Source: Achatina immaculata (lineage: Eukaryota; Mollusca; Gastropoda; Stylommatophora; Achatinidae). From it: a DNA stretch of 64,000 bases. The position numbers and the translations under genes were made by a program. Where the stretch lies: NCBI GenBank assembly GCA_009760885.1, contig CM019692.1, positions 54,669,762-54,733,761 of the forward strand. Direction: 5' to 3'. The notes beneath the pieces are model-generated. The model did no database searches. It was not told the DNA's origin and worked only from the letters and a program-made list of their open reading frames with translations. Within the stretch, counting starts at the first letter, position 1. Each line of letters opens with the position of its first letter. Below, in pieces: positions 10,381 to 22,530 of the stretch.

Positions 10381-11532
10381 ATCGCTGGACAGTTCTCCTA
10401 ATTCGTTTTGTGCACGAATGGTTAATTTAGAGATTGCACACTAAAAAGGATTACGAATCAAGTTGTACGCTTTAATGCCTTCGGGCGTGAAGTACTTGTC
10501 AAAATATTCAGCAAGAGATGTCAGATGCTTTCTTATTACACCAATGACCCCTTCCAGAATCTCGCCTTTAATTTAATTGCACGCTATAAATTCACAATAC
10601 GAACACAGTCTTCAAGTACAGATCGCAGAGTTTCATTCAACTTCTTTGAAGTGAGTGCCTCACGATGGATCATGCAATAGATGTCTACAATCTCGGGTGA
10701 CACTTGCTTTATGCAAGTTACAACACCACTGTTGCGGCCAGTCATTGTGCCAGCACCGTCGATGCAAACACCGATGCAGTTCGACCACTGCAGTCCAAAA
10801 GGTGTGAAAAAATCGTTTAAAACACTAAATATTTCATCGGCCGTCGTTCTCGTGGCAGTGACTAGTAAAAAAGAAATTCATCTTGCGTAATATTTTGCCA
10901 ACAATAGTAGACATAAACAAACAGCTGTGACTCACCGGCGATGTCAGTTGACTCATCTAACTGAATAGCAAACGTAGTAGATTGTAATCGTTCAGTTAGC
11001 TGAGCGACAATGTCCTCGGGTATTTCTGATATTCGTCTGCGGACAGTATCGTTCGAGATGGGAATGCTTTTCAGTTTTGTAGCGTATTCTGAGCCGAACA
11101 ATACGTCACAAATACCAATAGCGGCTGGCTTGATAAGATCTTCTCCAATCGTGTGCGGTTTCTTTGATTTTGCAATTCTCTAGGCAGTCAGATACGATGT
11201 TTTAAGAGCATTTTCGTTGAGAGTGCTCTTGTTTTTAACATTGTTTGCTATATTCCTATGCTTTATGTTTGAAAAATTCTTTGGTTTTATTCTGTAGATC
11301 TGGATATCTTGTAGTTAGATTACGACGCAATTTCGTCGGCTTCATTAGAGAGGATTTGCAAACAAATAACAAGCTGTGGCAGATTTTGGTAATTTGTTGG
11401 TGGAACTAAACCGTAATTAATACACTCCACATCATTTTTTCGAGCGTATTTAGTTTTCTTACAAGTATCAACGTTAACGTCGTCACGATCACATTGACTT
11501 TCGCTACCACTATTATCAATTTGTTTGCGCAG
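10381..11532 (-). pseudogene. hAT (BED-finger) transposase relic, block 2
   Basis: Reverse-strand hAT transposase with its N-terminal BED-finger region at 11320-11510 and the FAIQLDESTD box at 10862-11101. Compared with block 3, about 440 bp of the catalytic core are missing near 10597. The junction shows ACA at both edges, suggesting microhomology-mediated loss. The remaining C-terminal part ends at the TATC tract. Confidence 0.8.
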
Positions 11533-12057
11533 AGTCGGAGACACTGGACCAGGGCAGTCTAGATAGGCAACCACCTCTCACCCAGCGGGGAGTTTGCGTA
11601 TCCTAATCACGCTGAGGTTTCCCGGTGAGAAAGTCCAACTCTGGACTGGATGGGCAACCACCTCTCACCCGGCGATGATACACGAGTATCTCAAAACACG
11701 TCGAGGTTTTCCGGTGAAAAGGTAAAACTCTGGCCTGGGTGGGCTACCGCCTCTCACCCAGCGGGGATGCACTGATATCCTAAGCACGTCGAGGTCTTCC
11801 GGTGAGAAAGTCCAACCCTAGACTAAACTGGTGCAATGAAAACCACGGTGTCACGCAATCCCGCTTCTGAGACCCACCAAGAATACAGGCTAAAGCCCTG
11901 TGATACTCTGAACCCCTCGTGGTCCTCTCGTGGATCTCGTGTGGTCCTTTCGGGGACCACACAGGAGACCACGGGACCTAACGAGGACCACAGGCGTAAA
12001 TTCAGTAGGATCACAGTGCGGTTTTGGTGGTAGAAGCGAACGAAGAAGAAGAAGAAG
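11533..12057 (+). mobile_element. GAA-tailed retroelement, 5'-truncated (block 2)
   Basis: Homologous to bases 23491-24014 of the full copy: it starts at AGTCGGAGACACTGGACC, has three ~88-bp internal repeats and ends in (GAA)n. Its position beside the hAT N-terminus is the same in blocks 3 and 5. Confidence 0.82.
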
Positions 12058-12299
12058 TCATTTTTATTAATTTTTTTCATGTTGTATTGTTTTTCTAACA
12101 TCAAATTAATGTGAACATTTACTTTGTCTCAACTCTCTGATTCTTCGTCCTGTTTGTTTTTGTTTGACAAAGGTTCGCGCCGAAACGTCACAAGTGTGTT
12201 ATCATTAAATACTAAAACTGTTCCTACTTTTTTCCTAGTTTATACATTTTGGTATCACAGCTTTACTGCAGTGCTTTGTGTATAGCTGTATGCCTATAC
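12058..12299. other. Block segment with GGTTCGCGCCGAAACG motif (block 2)
   Basis: Same non-coding segment as 7918-8159, nearly identical, with the motif near 12172. Confidence 0.35.
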
Positions 12300-12596
12300 A
12301 CTAATTATTGTGTGCCTCCCTAACAGCACTCCTGTAGCCTATCGGTTGTAAGCAAGATGCCCTGCTGCTGATACATTTTCAGATTATCAACGATGTCTTG
12401 CAACCATCTTCACCTTGGTCTCCATCTCTTTCTTTTTCCAATTATGTACCCTTCAGAGTTGGTCTTATCTAGATTATCATGCCGTTTAATGTGTTCAAAA
12501 TGTTTAAGTTTTCCCTCTTTAATCCCTTAATAGCCAGCTTTCTTCAATATTAAGTTCTTGCAGTATGGATATATTTGTTATTTTATGTGTCCTGAT
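12300..12596 (-). pseudogene. Antisense LINE 3' end (GAAT-tail family, block 2)
   Basis: Nearly identical to 8160-8456. It is a degenerate C-terminal fragment of the LINE reverse transcriptase on the reverse strand. Confidence 0.75.
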
Positions 12597-13039
12597 ATTT
12601 ATAAAGAGACATTAGTCTCAAATCTTACACTGCACTTATTAACTGATATGTGAATAATGTAGTAGTTACATTTGTTAAGAAAAAGTATGCAAATGTTCAA
12701 TATTGGGAATATCAATCTGACACATTTTTAAACAGAAAATAGCTACATCTATATATTTTTTAAATAAAGCACTTACCACCTGTAATAATATTCCGAATTA
12801 TGGACAGAAAAAGTTTAATAGTGAAATTATTTTCACTGTTCTTTTTAGTTTAGAAAGCAGGATTCTTATTCTTTGGAAACAAACAGTAATTCTGAGAAAT
12901 CCTTTTGTAGAAACATTTAGCTATACGTAATCAAAATATCTTAAGGATTAGTTTATAACAACTCTTTTCTTCATGTGACTTGTCCTTTTCAGGACGTTGT
13001 TCTTATCACTGAATGCAGTGCGATTTTGAGCAAAATCTC
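12597..13039. repeat. AT-rich repeat family segment, block 2
   Basis: Nearly identical to 8457-8897. It runs up to the CTCTAGC site into which the LTR was inserted. Confidence 0.6.
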
Positions 13040-13043
13040 TAGC

Positions 13044-13905
13044 TATAATAGTATGTATTATAGTTGTATGCTCTTGGCAAGGGGTTATAAGCAAGTTTGG
13101 TATTTAGGAAATAATTAATAGAGTGAGTACCCTTGTTTGAGAGGTAGGTTGGTTGAGACCATTGAGCGGGGGTCTTGGGAAAAGCGTGCAGCATGGAGAA
13201 AACTGAGTGGATAGGGATAGTATAAAAACCACTCACTATTAGTCAAAAGAGGAGAGCCTTACTTGTTTGTTGCAACAGGAGCCTTATTTGTTTGTGTTGT
13301 AGGAAGAACATTAGTAGTTTTGATGTAGATGGAATCTCGTTTAGGAAGAGTTTCTAGCAGTGGCAATTTGTTGGTATTTTTTTGGAGGAATTAGTTTTAC
13401 TTGATGGCTGAGGTTTTAGGTAGAATGTTGTGAGTATGATTTTATGTGTATAGGACATTGTTAGGTTTTTGCCCATATGGCGTAGATTTTTCTCACGCCG
13501 GGCATTTGTTACTGTGAATTTTGTTCAGCCTGATGGCTACATTTCCATCATCATGATTTCACCGCTCATTTTGTCCATTAATAAATGTGTGTTGTCTGAT
13601 GATAAACTACACCAATTGTCTTTGTTGGAATTCTCATTGTTGACCAGTTTGATTTGGTTGGAAGACTGCCAAGTTCTGTTAAGTTGTTGTATTTGTATTA
13701 TTCTGTGGAGTTGGAAGCCTGGGTGTCTTGATGTATTTTCTTAGTGTATAATATAGAAAATTATGTGATTGTTAGAACACCAACAACAAGAAGAAATTTA
13801 TAAGATGAACTGTACTCCACAAGTAAATCAATCAATCCAGTAGAAACTGTTTTAGTACGGCGCAACACCACTTTAGGTGGCGCCAGATAGAGAATTACTG
13901 TTACA
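13044..13905 (+). mobile_element. Solo LTR, 862 bp, with TAGC target duplication
   Basis: A single long terminal repeat that begins TATAATAGTATG and ends ACTGTTACA, flanked by TAGC at 13040-13043 and 13906-13909. Blocks 1, 3 and 5 have one TAGC or TAGC-like site with no insertion. The LTR carries a TATA box (TATAAAA at 13221-13227), consistent with its role as an RNA polymerase II promoter, and AATAAA near 13580 that could direct polyadenylation. The same LTR bounds the element at 20754-26829. A solo LTR normally arises by recombination between the two LTRs of a complete copy. Strand follows the TATA box and the primer-site end of the related copy. Confidence 0.85.
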
Positions 13906-13909
13906 TAGC

Positions 13910-14880
13910 GTCGCATTGACATATTTAGATTTCCCTTGGTGTACCGAGACTGCATGTGGCGAAGTCGCCCCTTTTCCCTTTTGCCAGACTCTAAGCCTTC
14001 TACTATCAGCCTCTCCACACCACTATGTCTCTGAGTTGGTTGAAGTATCTCAGCTTTCTAACTTTTATTGTGTTTACGAGCCAGTTTTCTGCCACACCTA
14101 ATCCCATCAGTATCTCTTTATTTGATTTTCTTTCTATCCATAATATTCTAGTGGGCTTCTATAATATTTCATTCTAAATACCGTTATTTTCTTTTCCAGT
14201 GATTTGATGTCTCGCATCCGTATGTTGCCAATGGGAATATGTAAGCTTTTAGTAAACGTAGCTGTTTTCTTGTTTGTGCCTTGTCATATGCTCTTCATCT
14301 GCGTTCTTTTCTGTAAAGCAACCACAAGTCTTCTTTTGATTTTCACTGTGCAGTGGCCATTGGTAGTGATGACTGAACCTAGATATTCCACTTTGTTTTT
14401 GTTTGTGTTTAAAACGAGTCTCCGAGCTTCGTCGTGTCTTTTGGTGAAGCGAATCAACTGTTTCAGTCCTTCTGAGCTGTTTGACAGAAATACAGTATAA
14501 TAGGTGTATCCAGTTTCTGGAATCTGGTGGCCCGCGATGTTGAAGGAGTGAAACCTTGTTTTCATTATGATGTTTTCGGCTTAGATGTCAAACAATTATG
14601 AAGAAAAGACGCATCACTGTCTTACTCTCTCTAGTACGTGAAACAAACCCGATGCTTCGCCATCTACTATCACTGCTGCTTGCAGATCTTGGTACATTTT
14701 CACCATGAGATGTACCAGATGACTGAGAACACATGACACATGTTGTTCATAACGACTAAAACTGTTGATGTTGTACACAGTCAAAAGCTTTAGAGTAGTC
14801 TATAAAACAGGTGTATAGATCCACAATAAAATCTCCATACTTTTTATATGATATTCCTCGTGTGTAATGTATGATCCCTG
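13910..14880 (-). pseudogene. Antisense RTE-like LINE reverse transcriptase, block 2
   Basis: Same relic as 8898-9890, displaced by the solo LTR that split its 3' end. The segment 14284-14565 carries NTNKNKVEYLGSVITTNG on the reverse strand. Stops and frameshifts remain. Confidence 0.78.
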
Positions 14881-14962
14881 TTGCTTCAAAAAGACTACTA
14901 AATACGAAATACAAAGATCTGATATGAAGTTATAAGTATGTATGGTTGTACGTATGATTTGC

Positions 14963-15141
<179 letters not shown>

Positions 15142-15164
15142 TTGTATTTTTGTACTAAATAAAG

Positions 15165-15416
<252 letters not shown>

Positions 15417-16967
15417 TCGCTGGACAGTTCCCCTAATTCTTCTTCTGCACGAATGGTTAATTTATAGATTGCACACTAAAAAGGATTACGAATCAAGTTG
15501 TACGCTTTAATGCCTTCGGGCGTGAAGTACTTGTCAAAATATTCAGCAAGAGATGTCAGATGCTTTCTTATTACACCAATGACCCCTTCCAGAATCTCGC
15601 CTTTAATTTAATTGCACGCTATAAATTCACAGAACAAGTGAAACATGTCTTGTGATTTGTTCTCGAGTCGCGTGCGCCAAAGTCGTAGTTTCTTCTTAAA
15701 GGCTGCAACTTTGCCGTTTGTCTTGAGTATACTGGTATCTTCATCCTGCAGTGATATGTTAAAACTGTTCAAAAGGCTAAAAATGTCAGCAGAGTATGCC
15801 AGCATGGCAAGCCACTCAGTATCAGCGACCTTACCTGCCATGTCGAGATTGTGTTCTGTCAAAAACTTCAACAATTCTAAACGAAGCTCAAACACCCTTG
15901 CAAGAACTTTTACCCTGGACAGCCAACGCACAGCCGAGTGCAATAGGAGATGCCTGTGTTCTGTATCTGACTCAATACAAAACTGAGCAAATAATCGACT
16001 GTTCATTGTTCTAGTTTTTATGACATTTACAATACGAACACAGTCTTCAAGTACAGATCGCAGAGTTTCATTCAACTTCTTTGAAGTGAGTGCCTCACGA
16101 TGGATCATGCAATAGATGTGTACAATCTCGGGTGACACTTGCTTTATGCAAGTTACAACACCACTGTTGCGGCCAGTCATTGTGCCAGCACCGTCGATGC
16201 AAACACCGATGCAGTTCGACCACTGCAGTCCAAAAGGTGTGAAAAAATCGTTTAAAACACTAAATATTTCATCGGCCGTCGTTCTCGTGGCAGTGACTAG
16301 TAAAAAAGAAATTCATCTTGCGTAATATTTTGCCAACAATAGTAGACATAAACAAACAGCTGTGACTCACCGGCGATGTCAGTTGACTCATCTAACTGAA
16401 TAGCAAACGTAGTAGATTGTAATCGTTCAGTTAGCTGAGCGACAATGTCCTCGGGTATTTCTGATATTCGTCTGCGGACAGTATCGTTCGAGATGGGAAT
16501 GCTTTTCAGTTTTGTAGCGTATTCTGAGCCGAACAATACGTCACAAATACCAATAGCGGCTGGCTTGATAAGATCTTCTCCAATCGTGTGCGGTTTCTTT
16601 GATTTTTCAATTCTCTAGGCAGTCAGGTACGATGTTTTAAGAGCATTTTCGTTGAGAGTGCTCTTGTTTTTAACATTGTTTACTATATTCCTATGCTTTA
16701 TGTTTGAAAAATTCTTTGGTTTTATTCTGTAGATCTGGATATCTTGTAGTTAGATTACGACGCAATTTCGTCGGCTTCATTAGAGAGGATTTGCAAACAA
16801 ATAACAAGCTGTGGCAGATTTTGGTAATTTGTTGGTGGAATTAAACCGTAATTAATACACTCCACATCATTTCTTCGAGCGTATTTAGTTTTCTTACAAG
16901 TATCAACGTTAACGTCGTCACGATCACATTGACTTTCGCTACCACTATTATCAATTTGTTTGCACAG
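15417..16967 (-). pseudogene. hAT (BED-finger) transposase relic, block 3
   Basis: Reverse-strand hAT transposase that keeps nearly the whole protein in pieces: BED-finger region (16755-16960), FAIQLDESTD with the first acidic residue (16297-16536), and a 190-codon catalytic segment (15608-16180). That segment starts at the MTGRNSGVV motif, then has CMIHREALTSKKL (Cys and His typical of hAT cores) and VRWLSRVKVLARVFEL. Stops and frameshifts separate the pieces. The family resembles domesticated ZBED5/FAM200 proteins of vertebrates, but here it is plainly a dead transposon. Confidence 0.85.
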
Positions 16968-17495
16968 AGTCGGAGACACTGGACCAGGGCAGTCTAGATA
17001 GGCAACCACCTCTCACCCAGCGGGGAGTTTGCGTATCCTAATCACGCTGAGGTTTTCCGGTGAGAAAGTCCAACTCTGGACTGGATGGGCAACCACCTCT
17101 CACCCGGTGGTGATACACGGGTATCTCAAAACACGTCGAGGTTTTCCGGTGAAAAGGTCCAACTCTGGCCTGGGTGGGCTACCGCCTCTCACCCAGCGGG
17201 GATGCACTGATATCCTAAACACGTCGAGGTCTTCCGGTGAGAAAGTCCAACCCTAGACTAAACTGGTGCAATGAAAACCACGGTGTCACGCAATCCCGCT
17301 TCTGAGACCCACCAAGAATACAGGCTAAAGCCCTGTGATACTCTGAACCCCTCGTGGTCCTCTCGTGGATCTCGTGTGGTCCTTTCGGGGACCACACAGG
17401 AGACCACGGGACCTAACGAGGACCACAGGCGTAAATTCAGTAGGATCACAGTGCGGTTTAGGTGGTAGAAGCGAACGAAGAAGAAGAAGAAGAAG
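16968..17495 (+). mobile_element. GAA-tailed retroelement, 5'-truncated (block 3)
   Basis: Same truncation point and repeat structure as block 2, ending in (GAA)n. The shared truncation point means that this is one ancestral insertion copied with the block. Confidence 0.82.
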
Positions 17496-17741
17496 TCATT
17501 TTTATTAAATTTTTTTCATTTTGTATTGTTTTTCTAACATCAAATTAATGTGAACATTTACTTTGTCTCAACTCTCTGATTCTTCATCCTGTCTGTTTTT
17601 GTTTGACAAAGGTTCGCGCCGAAACGTCACAAGTGTGTTATCATAAAATAATAAAACTGTTCCTACTTTTTTCCTAGTTTATACATTTTGGTATCACAGC
17701 TTTACTGCAGTGCTTTGTGTATAGCTGTATGCCTATACACT
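17496..17741. other. Block segment with GGTTCGCGCCGAAACG motif (block 3)
   Basis: Same non-coding segment as 7918-8159. The motif lies near 17611. Confidence 0.35.
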
Positions 17742-18039
17742 AATTATTGTGTGCCTCCCTAACAGCACTCCTGTAGCCTATCGGTTGTAAGCAAGATGCC
17801 CTGCTGCTGATGCATTTTCAGATTATCAACGATGTCTTGCAACCATCTTCACCTTGGTCTCCATCTCTTTCTTTTTCCAATTATGTACCCTTCAGAGTTG
17901 GTCTTATCTAGATTATCATGCCGTTTAATGTGTTCAAAATGTTTAAGTTTTCCCTCTTTAATCCTCTTAATAGCCAGCCTTCTTCAATATTAAGTTCTTG
18001 CAGTATGGATGTATTTGTTATTTTATGTGTCCTGATATT
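17742..18039 (-). pseudogene. Antisense LINE 3' end (GAAT-tail family, block 3)
   Basis: Nearly identical to 8160-8456 on the reverse strand, and equally degenerate. Confidence 0.75.
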
Positions 18040-18481
18040 AATAAAGAGAAATTAGTCTCAAATCTTACACTGCACTTATTAACTGATATGTGAATAATGT
18101 AGTAGTTACATTTGTTAAGAAAAAGTATGCAAATGTTCAATATTGGGAATATCAATCTGACACATTTTTAAACAGAAAATAGCTACATCTATATATTTTT
18201 TAAATAAAGCACTTACCAGCTGTAATAATATTCCGAATTATGGACAGAAAAAGTTTAATAGTGAAATTATTTTCACTGTTCTTTTTAGTTTAGAAAGCAG
18301 GATTCTTATTCTTTGGAAACAAGCAGTAATTCTGAGAAATCCTTTTGTAGAAACATTTAGCTATACATAATCAAAATATCTTAAGGATTATTTTATAACA
18401 ACTCTTTTCTTCATGTGACTTGTCCTTTTCATGACGTTGTTCTTACCACTGAATGCAGTGCGGTTTTGAGCAAAATCTCTA
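18040..18481. repeat. AT-rich repeat family segment, block 3
   Basis: Same as 8457-8897. It ends at the uninterrupted CTCTAGCGTCGC site, the empty state of the LTR insertion point. Confidence 0.6.
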
Positions 18482-19470
18482 GCGTCGCATTGACATATTT
18501 AGATTTCCCTTGGTGTCCCGAGACTGCATGTTGCGAAGTCGCCCCTTTTCTCTTTTGCCGGAGTCTAAGCCTTCTACTATCAGCCTCTCCACACCACTAT
18601 GTCTCTGAGTTGGTTGAAGTATCTCAGCTTTCTAACTTTTATTGTGTTTACGAGCCAGTTTTCTGCCACACCTAATCCCATCAGTATCTCTTTATTTGAT
18701 TTTCTTTCTATCCATAATATACTAGTGGGCTTCTATAATATTTCATTCTAAATACCGTTATTTTCTTTTCCAGTGATTTGATGTCTCGCATCCGTATGTT
18801 GCCAATGGGAATATGTAAGCTTTTAGTAAACGTAGCTGTGTTTTCTTGTTTGTGCCTTGTCATATGCTCTTCATCTGCGTTCTTTTCTGTAAAGCAACCA
18901 CAAGTCTTCTTTTGATTTTCACGGTGCAGTGGCCATTGGTAGTAATGACTGAACCTAGATATTCCACTTTGTTTTTGTTTGTGTTTAAAACGAGTCTCCG
19001 AGCTTCGTCGTGTCTTTTGGTGAAGCGAATCAACTGTTTCAGTCCTTCTGAGCTGTTTGACAGAAATGCAGTATAATAGGTGTATCCAGTTTCTGGAATC
19101 TGGTGGCCCGCGATGTTGAAGGAGTGAAACCTTGTTTTCATTATGATGTTTTCGGCTTAGATGTCAAACAATTATGAAGAAAAGACGCATCACTGTCTTA
19201 CTCTCTCTAGTACGTGAAACAAACCCGATGCTTCGCCATCTACTAACCCTGCTGCTTACAGATCTTGGTACATTTTCACCATGAGATGTACCAGATGACT
19301 GAGAACACATGACACATGTTGTTCATAACAGACTAAAACTGTTGATGTTGTACACAGTCAAAAGCTTTAGAGTAGTCTATAAAACAGGTGTATAGATCCA
19401 CAATAAAATCTCCATATTTTTTATATGATATTCCTCGTGTGTAATGTATGATCCCTGTTGCTTTAAAAAG
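18482..19470 (-). pseudogene. Antisense RTE-like LINE reverse transcriptase, block 3
   Basis: Third copy of the relic. It is the clearest for reverse transcriptase motif A, DYSKAFDCVQHQQF, on the reverse strand at 19333-19530. KNKVEYLGSVITTNG follows at 18860-19141. No long intact frame remains. Confidence 0.8.
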
Positions 19471-19539
19471 ACTACTAAATACGAAATACAAAGATCTGAT
19501 ATGAAGTAATAAGTATGTATGGTTGTACATATGATTTGC

Positions 19540-19985
<446 letters not shown>

Positions 19986-20753
19986 AATAAATTCTGCATA
20001 GTTAAGATTTTAATTGTAATGAACTTTTATTTTTCTAAATGTAACAACATTCGTAATAAAGTTGTAAAAATAGCATATTATAAAAGCAATTAAATAGGTA
20101 TAGAAAGGTATTTGTATTTTTCTGTGCTATTTGTTTTCTTAATTACGAATATCATTATATAGATATTAAAGTTTCTCTTAGAGATAATTTTTAAAAATGT
20201 GTACAACTAATATTTGTTTCGTGTTAAATTTCACATTTATTATGCTTAGTTATATTTATACATATTTATTACACTTAGACATTAGAAACTCTCACTGAAT
20301 GATTAAAGGAAGACTTCAAACCGTTACAAAGATTTATTTGTTATGAGAAATAAGTCAAATTTTGTTTTACACTTACTAAGTGTTATTTTAGGTAATATAG
20401 CAGTTATGTTTGTTCGTAAAAGTAAGTAAATGTTCAATACTGCGGAATGTTAATCTGACACATTCTTTAAATAGAAAATGGCTACATCAGGATAACTTAA
20501 CAACTTACTCTCTGCATTAATGTTTTGAAAAATGGTCAGAAAATGTGGATTAGTAAACTAAGTTTCCATATTCTTATAAAGCTTTTTTCTTTTTTTTATT
20601 TTGCTTTAGAAAGCATGAAGAAAATTTTTTGTCAAAAAGTCGTGTTAATGAGCAGTCATTCTGTAGAAAAATGTATTAGTTTGATGAAAATAACTTCAGA
20701 TTTATTTTATAAATCTACTAAATAGGAAATATAAAGCTCTTTTATTAATTGCG
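19986..20753. repeat. AT-rich repeat family unit, block 3 tail
   Basis: The fullest unit of the AT-rich family: TTCTGCATAGTTAAGATTTT just after the microsatellite, AACTTACTCTCTGCATTAAT near 20502, TTTGCTTTAGAAAGCATG near 20600 and CTACTAAATAGGAAATATAA near 20715. It stops abruptly at about 20753, where it is fused to the middle of an LTR. Confidence 0.65.
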
Positions 20754-21108
20754 TCATTATTTCACCCCTCATTTTGTCCATTAATAAATGTGTGTTGTCT
20801 GATGATAAACTACACCAATTGTCTTTGTTGGAATTCTCATTGTTGACCAGTTTGTTTTGGTTGGAAGACTGCCAAGTTCTGTTAAGTTGTTGTATTTGTA
20901 TTATTCTGTGGAGTTGGAAGCCTGGGTGTCTTGATGTATTTTCTTAGTGTATAATATAGATAATTGTGTGATTGTTAGAACACCAACAACAAGAAGAAAT
21001 TTATAAGATGAACTGTACTCCACAAGTAAATCAATCAATCCAGTAGAAACTGTTTTAGTACGGCGCAACACCACTTTAGTTGGCGCCAGATAGAGAATTA
21101 CTGTTACA
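20754..21108 (+). repeat. 5' LTR remnant
   Basis: Matches 13551-13905 of the solo LTR up to the ACTGTTACA end. The left edge is an illegitimate junction with the AT-rich repeat, not an LTR terminus. TTAATTGCGT of the repeat is joined to CATTATTTCACC of the LTR interior. Confidence 0.85.
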
Positions 21109-21130
21109 GTGGCGCCGTGACCAGCCCTTT
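21109..21130 (+). promoter_or_regulatory. Primer-binding-site-like sequence
   Basis: TGGCGCCGTGACCAGCC begins two bases after the end of the 5' LTR. A TGG start next to the LTR is the usual layout of a tRNA 3'-end-complementary primer site that starts minus-strand synthesis. The matching tRNA was not identified. Confidence 0.6.
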
Positions 21131-22517
21131 CTTTCACGGTCAGCAACAATTTGTTTTAGTTGTTGCTTGTGGCCGCTGGTTTCATGCACGGTCTATACTT
21201 CTAATTGTGAAGTCTTGGCAAGTCTCCAGTGGTGTAGTACACACAAGGTTGTGTCTATTGTTACCATGCCCTAGATTACGATTATCGATCGATGGCCTGT
21301 TTACTTAGCCTCGTTTTTGTCTCTCGTGACATGCGCAGACTAGTGTTTTGGTCATCAGAGAATGTGTTGCTAGAGTAAGGATAGCTAGCTTAATAGTTTT
21401 GGAAGTTGCCTGCAGATAGATTAGGAGTGGATAGGTTTGTAGTTAGTTAGGGAGTCAAGATTGGAGTCTAGTTAGCTAGCTAGCGTTCGAATGTCCGTTG
21501 GTAGTTATGTCAGCATTGGCTTCCCGACATCTTCTGCCGGAGAAGAAAAGGAGTCTAGATTAGGACAGAGTTGAGTTGCATTGGCGTCCTTTTTCTTCAT
21601 TCGAATTGGCGTCAGGGGTGTGTTGACGAGTCTTTGAGGCATCTACTCAAGGCGGCGACGATGTCCAGCTTGGTCAGAATCTTGGGGGGCACCTCTAGCT
21701 CCTGGGCCCTAGGCAGCATAGTGAATGAAGCCATACCAGTAGCTTGTATCCAGTCCAGTGAAGCTGATCCTGAACCAGTATCCTGCCAAGAACCAGCGCA
21801 GCTTGTACGGTACATTTCGCTGGTACTACGTAGAAAGGGACAGGTAACAATTTGTAACTTAACTGTGACCTCTGAAATTTCAGCAAGAAGTCAAGCCAGA
21901 TCGTGCAGACTGAACATTATTAATTATAGCTCAAATAGTGAATGTTGGATTTATTTACTGTCATTCTCTTTGGAAGTTTGTTGGACAATTGAGTAGTTCT
22001 GATTCATCCAGTCGCCAGACATTCATACGGAGGGATATAGTAACGTTTTGGACTACCTTCAACTGTGAAGAAAATTTGTTTTTGGAAATGAACATTCTGT
22101 TGATTTGAAGTTGCCAGATATGCTTCTTCTGGATAGATTATGTAGAAACTTCAGGAACATTATTGTGTTTATACATTATGGACAATTATTTTGTACTGCT
22201 GTGGAATTTTTTTTGGATTTCAATTAATTAGCATTTAGTTTACCATTTTATTGTGATTTTGCATTAGCAAGGATGATATTGATATTTGACATTAGTGTAT
22301 GTGTCATTAATTTGAGTTTCTTTACTCTGATAGGTGCTAGAAAACTGAGGATTCTTAGCTAAAAGTTTTTTTTGAAGATTGCCATTTGCTGTTGTTACTT
22401 ATTTAATTAAAAAGTACAGTAATTATTCTGGACTGTATTAGGTGAAACTATGGTTGGATTATTTTGGGTAGCTTTTATATTGCTAATATTGTGTTTTTTT
22501 GTTTTGTTATAGATATT
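21131..22517 (+). other. LTR element internal region, left part
   Basis: No retroviral-type domain is visible. A 141-codon forward frame (21571-21996) has no recognised motif, and its reverse frames overlap, so it is not called as a gene. Palindromic GCTAGCTAGC occurs near 21474. Confidence 0.5.
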
Positions 22518-22530
22518 GGTTACATGTCTG

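Noticed and set aside
21571..21996. 141-codon frame in the LTR element as a gag gene
   Set aside because: No zinc knuckle, no nucleocapsid-like basic stretch and no similarity that I recognise. The reverse strand is equally open.
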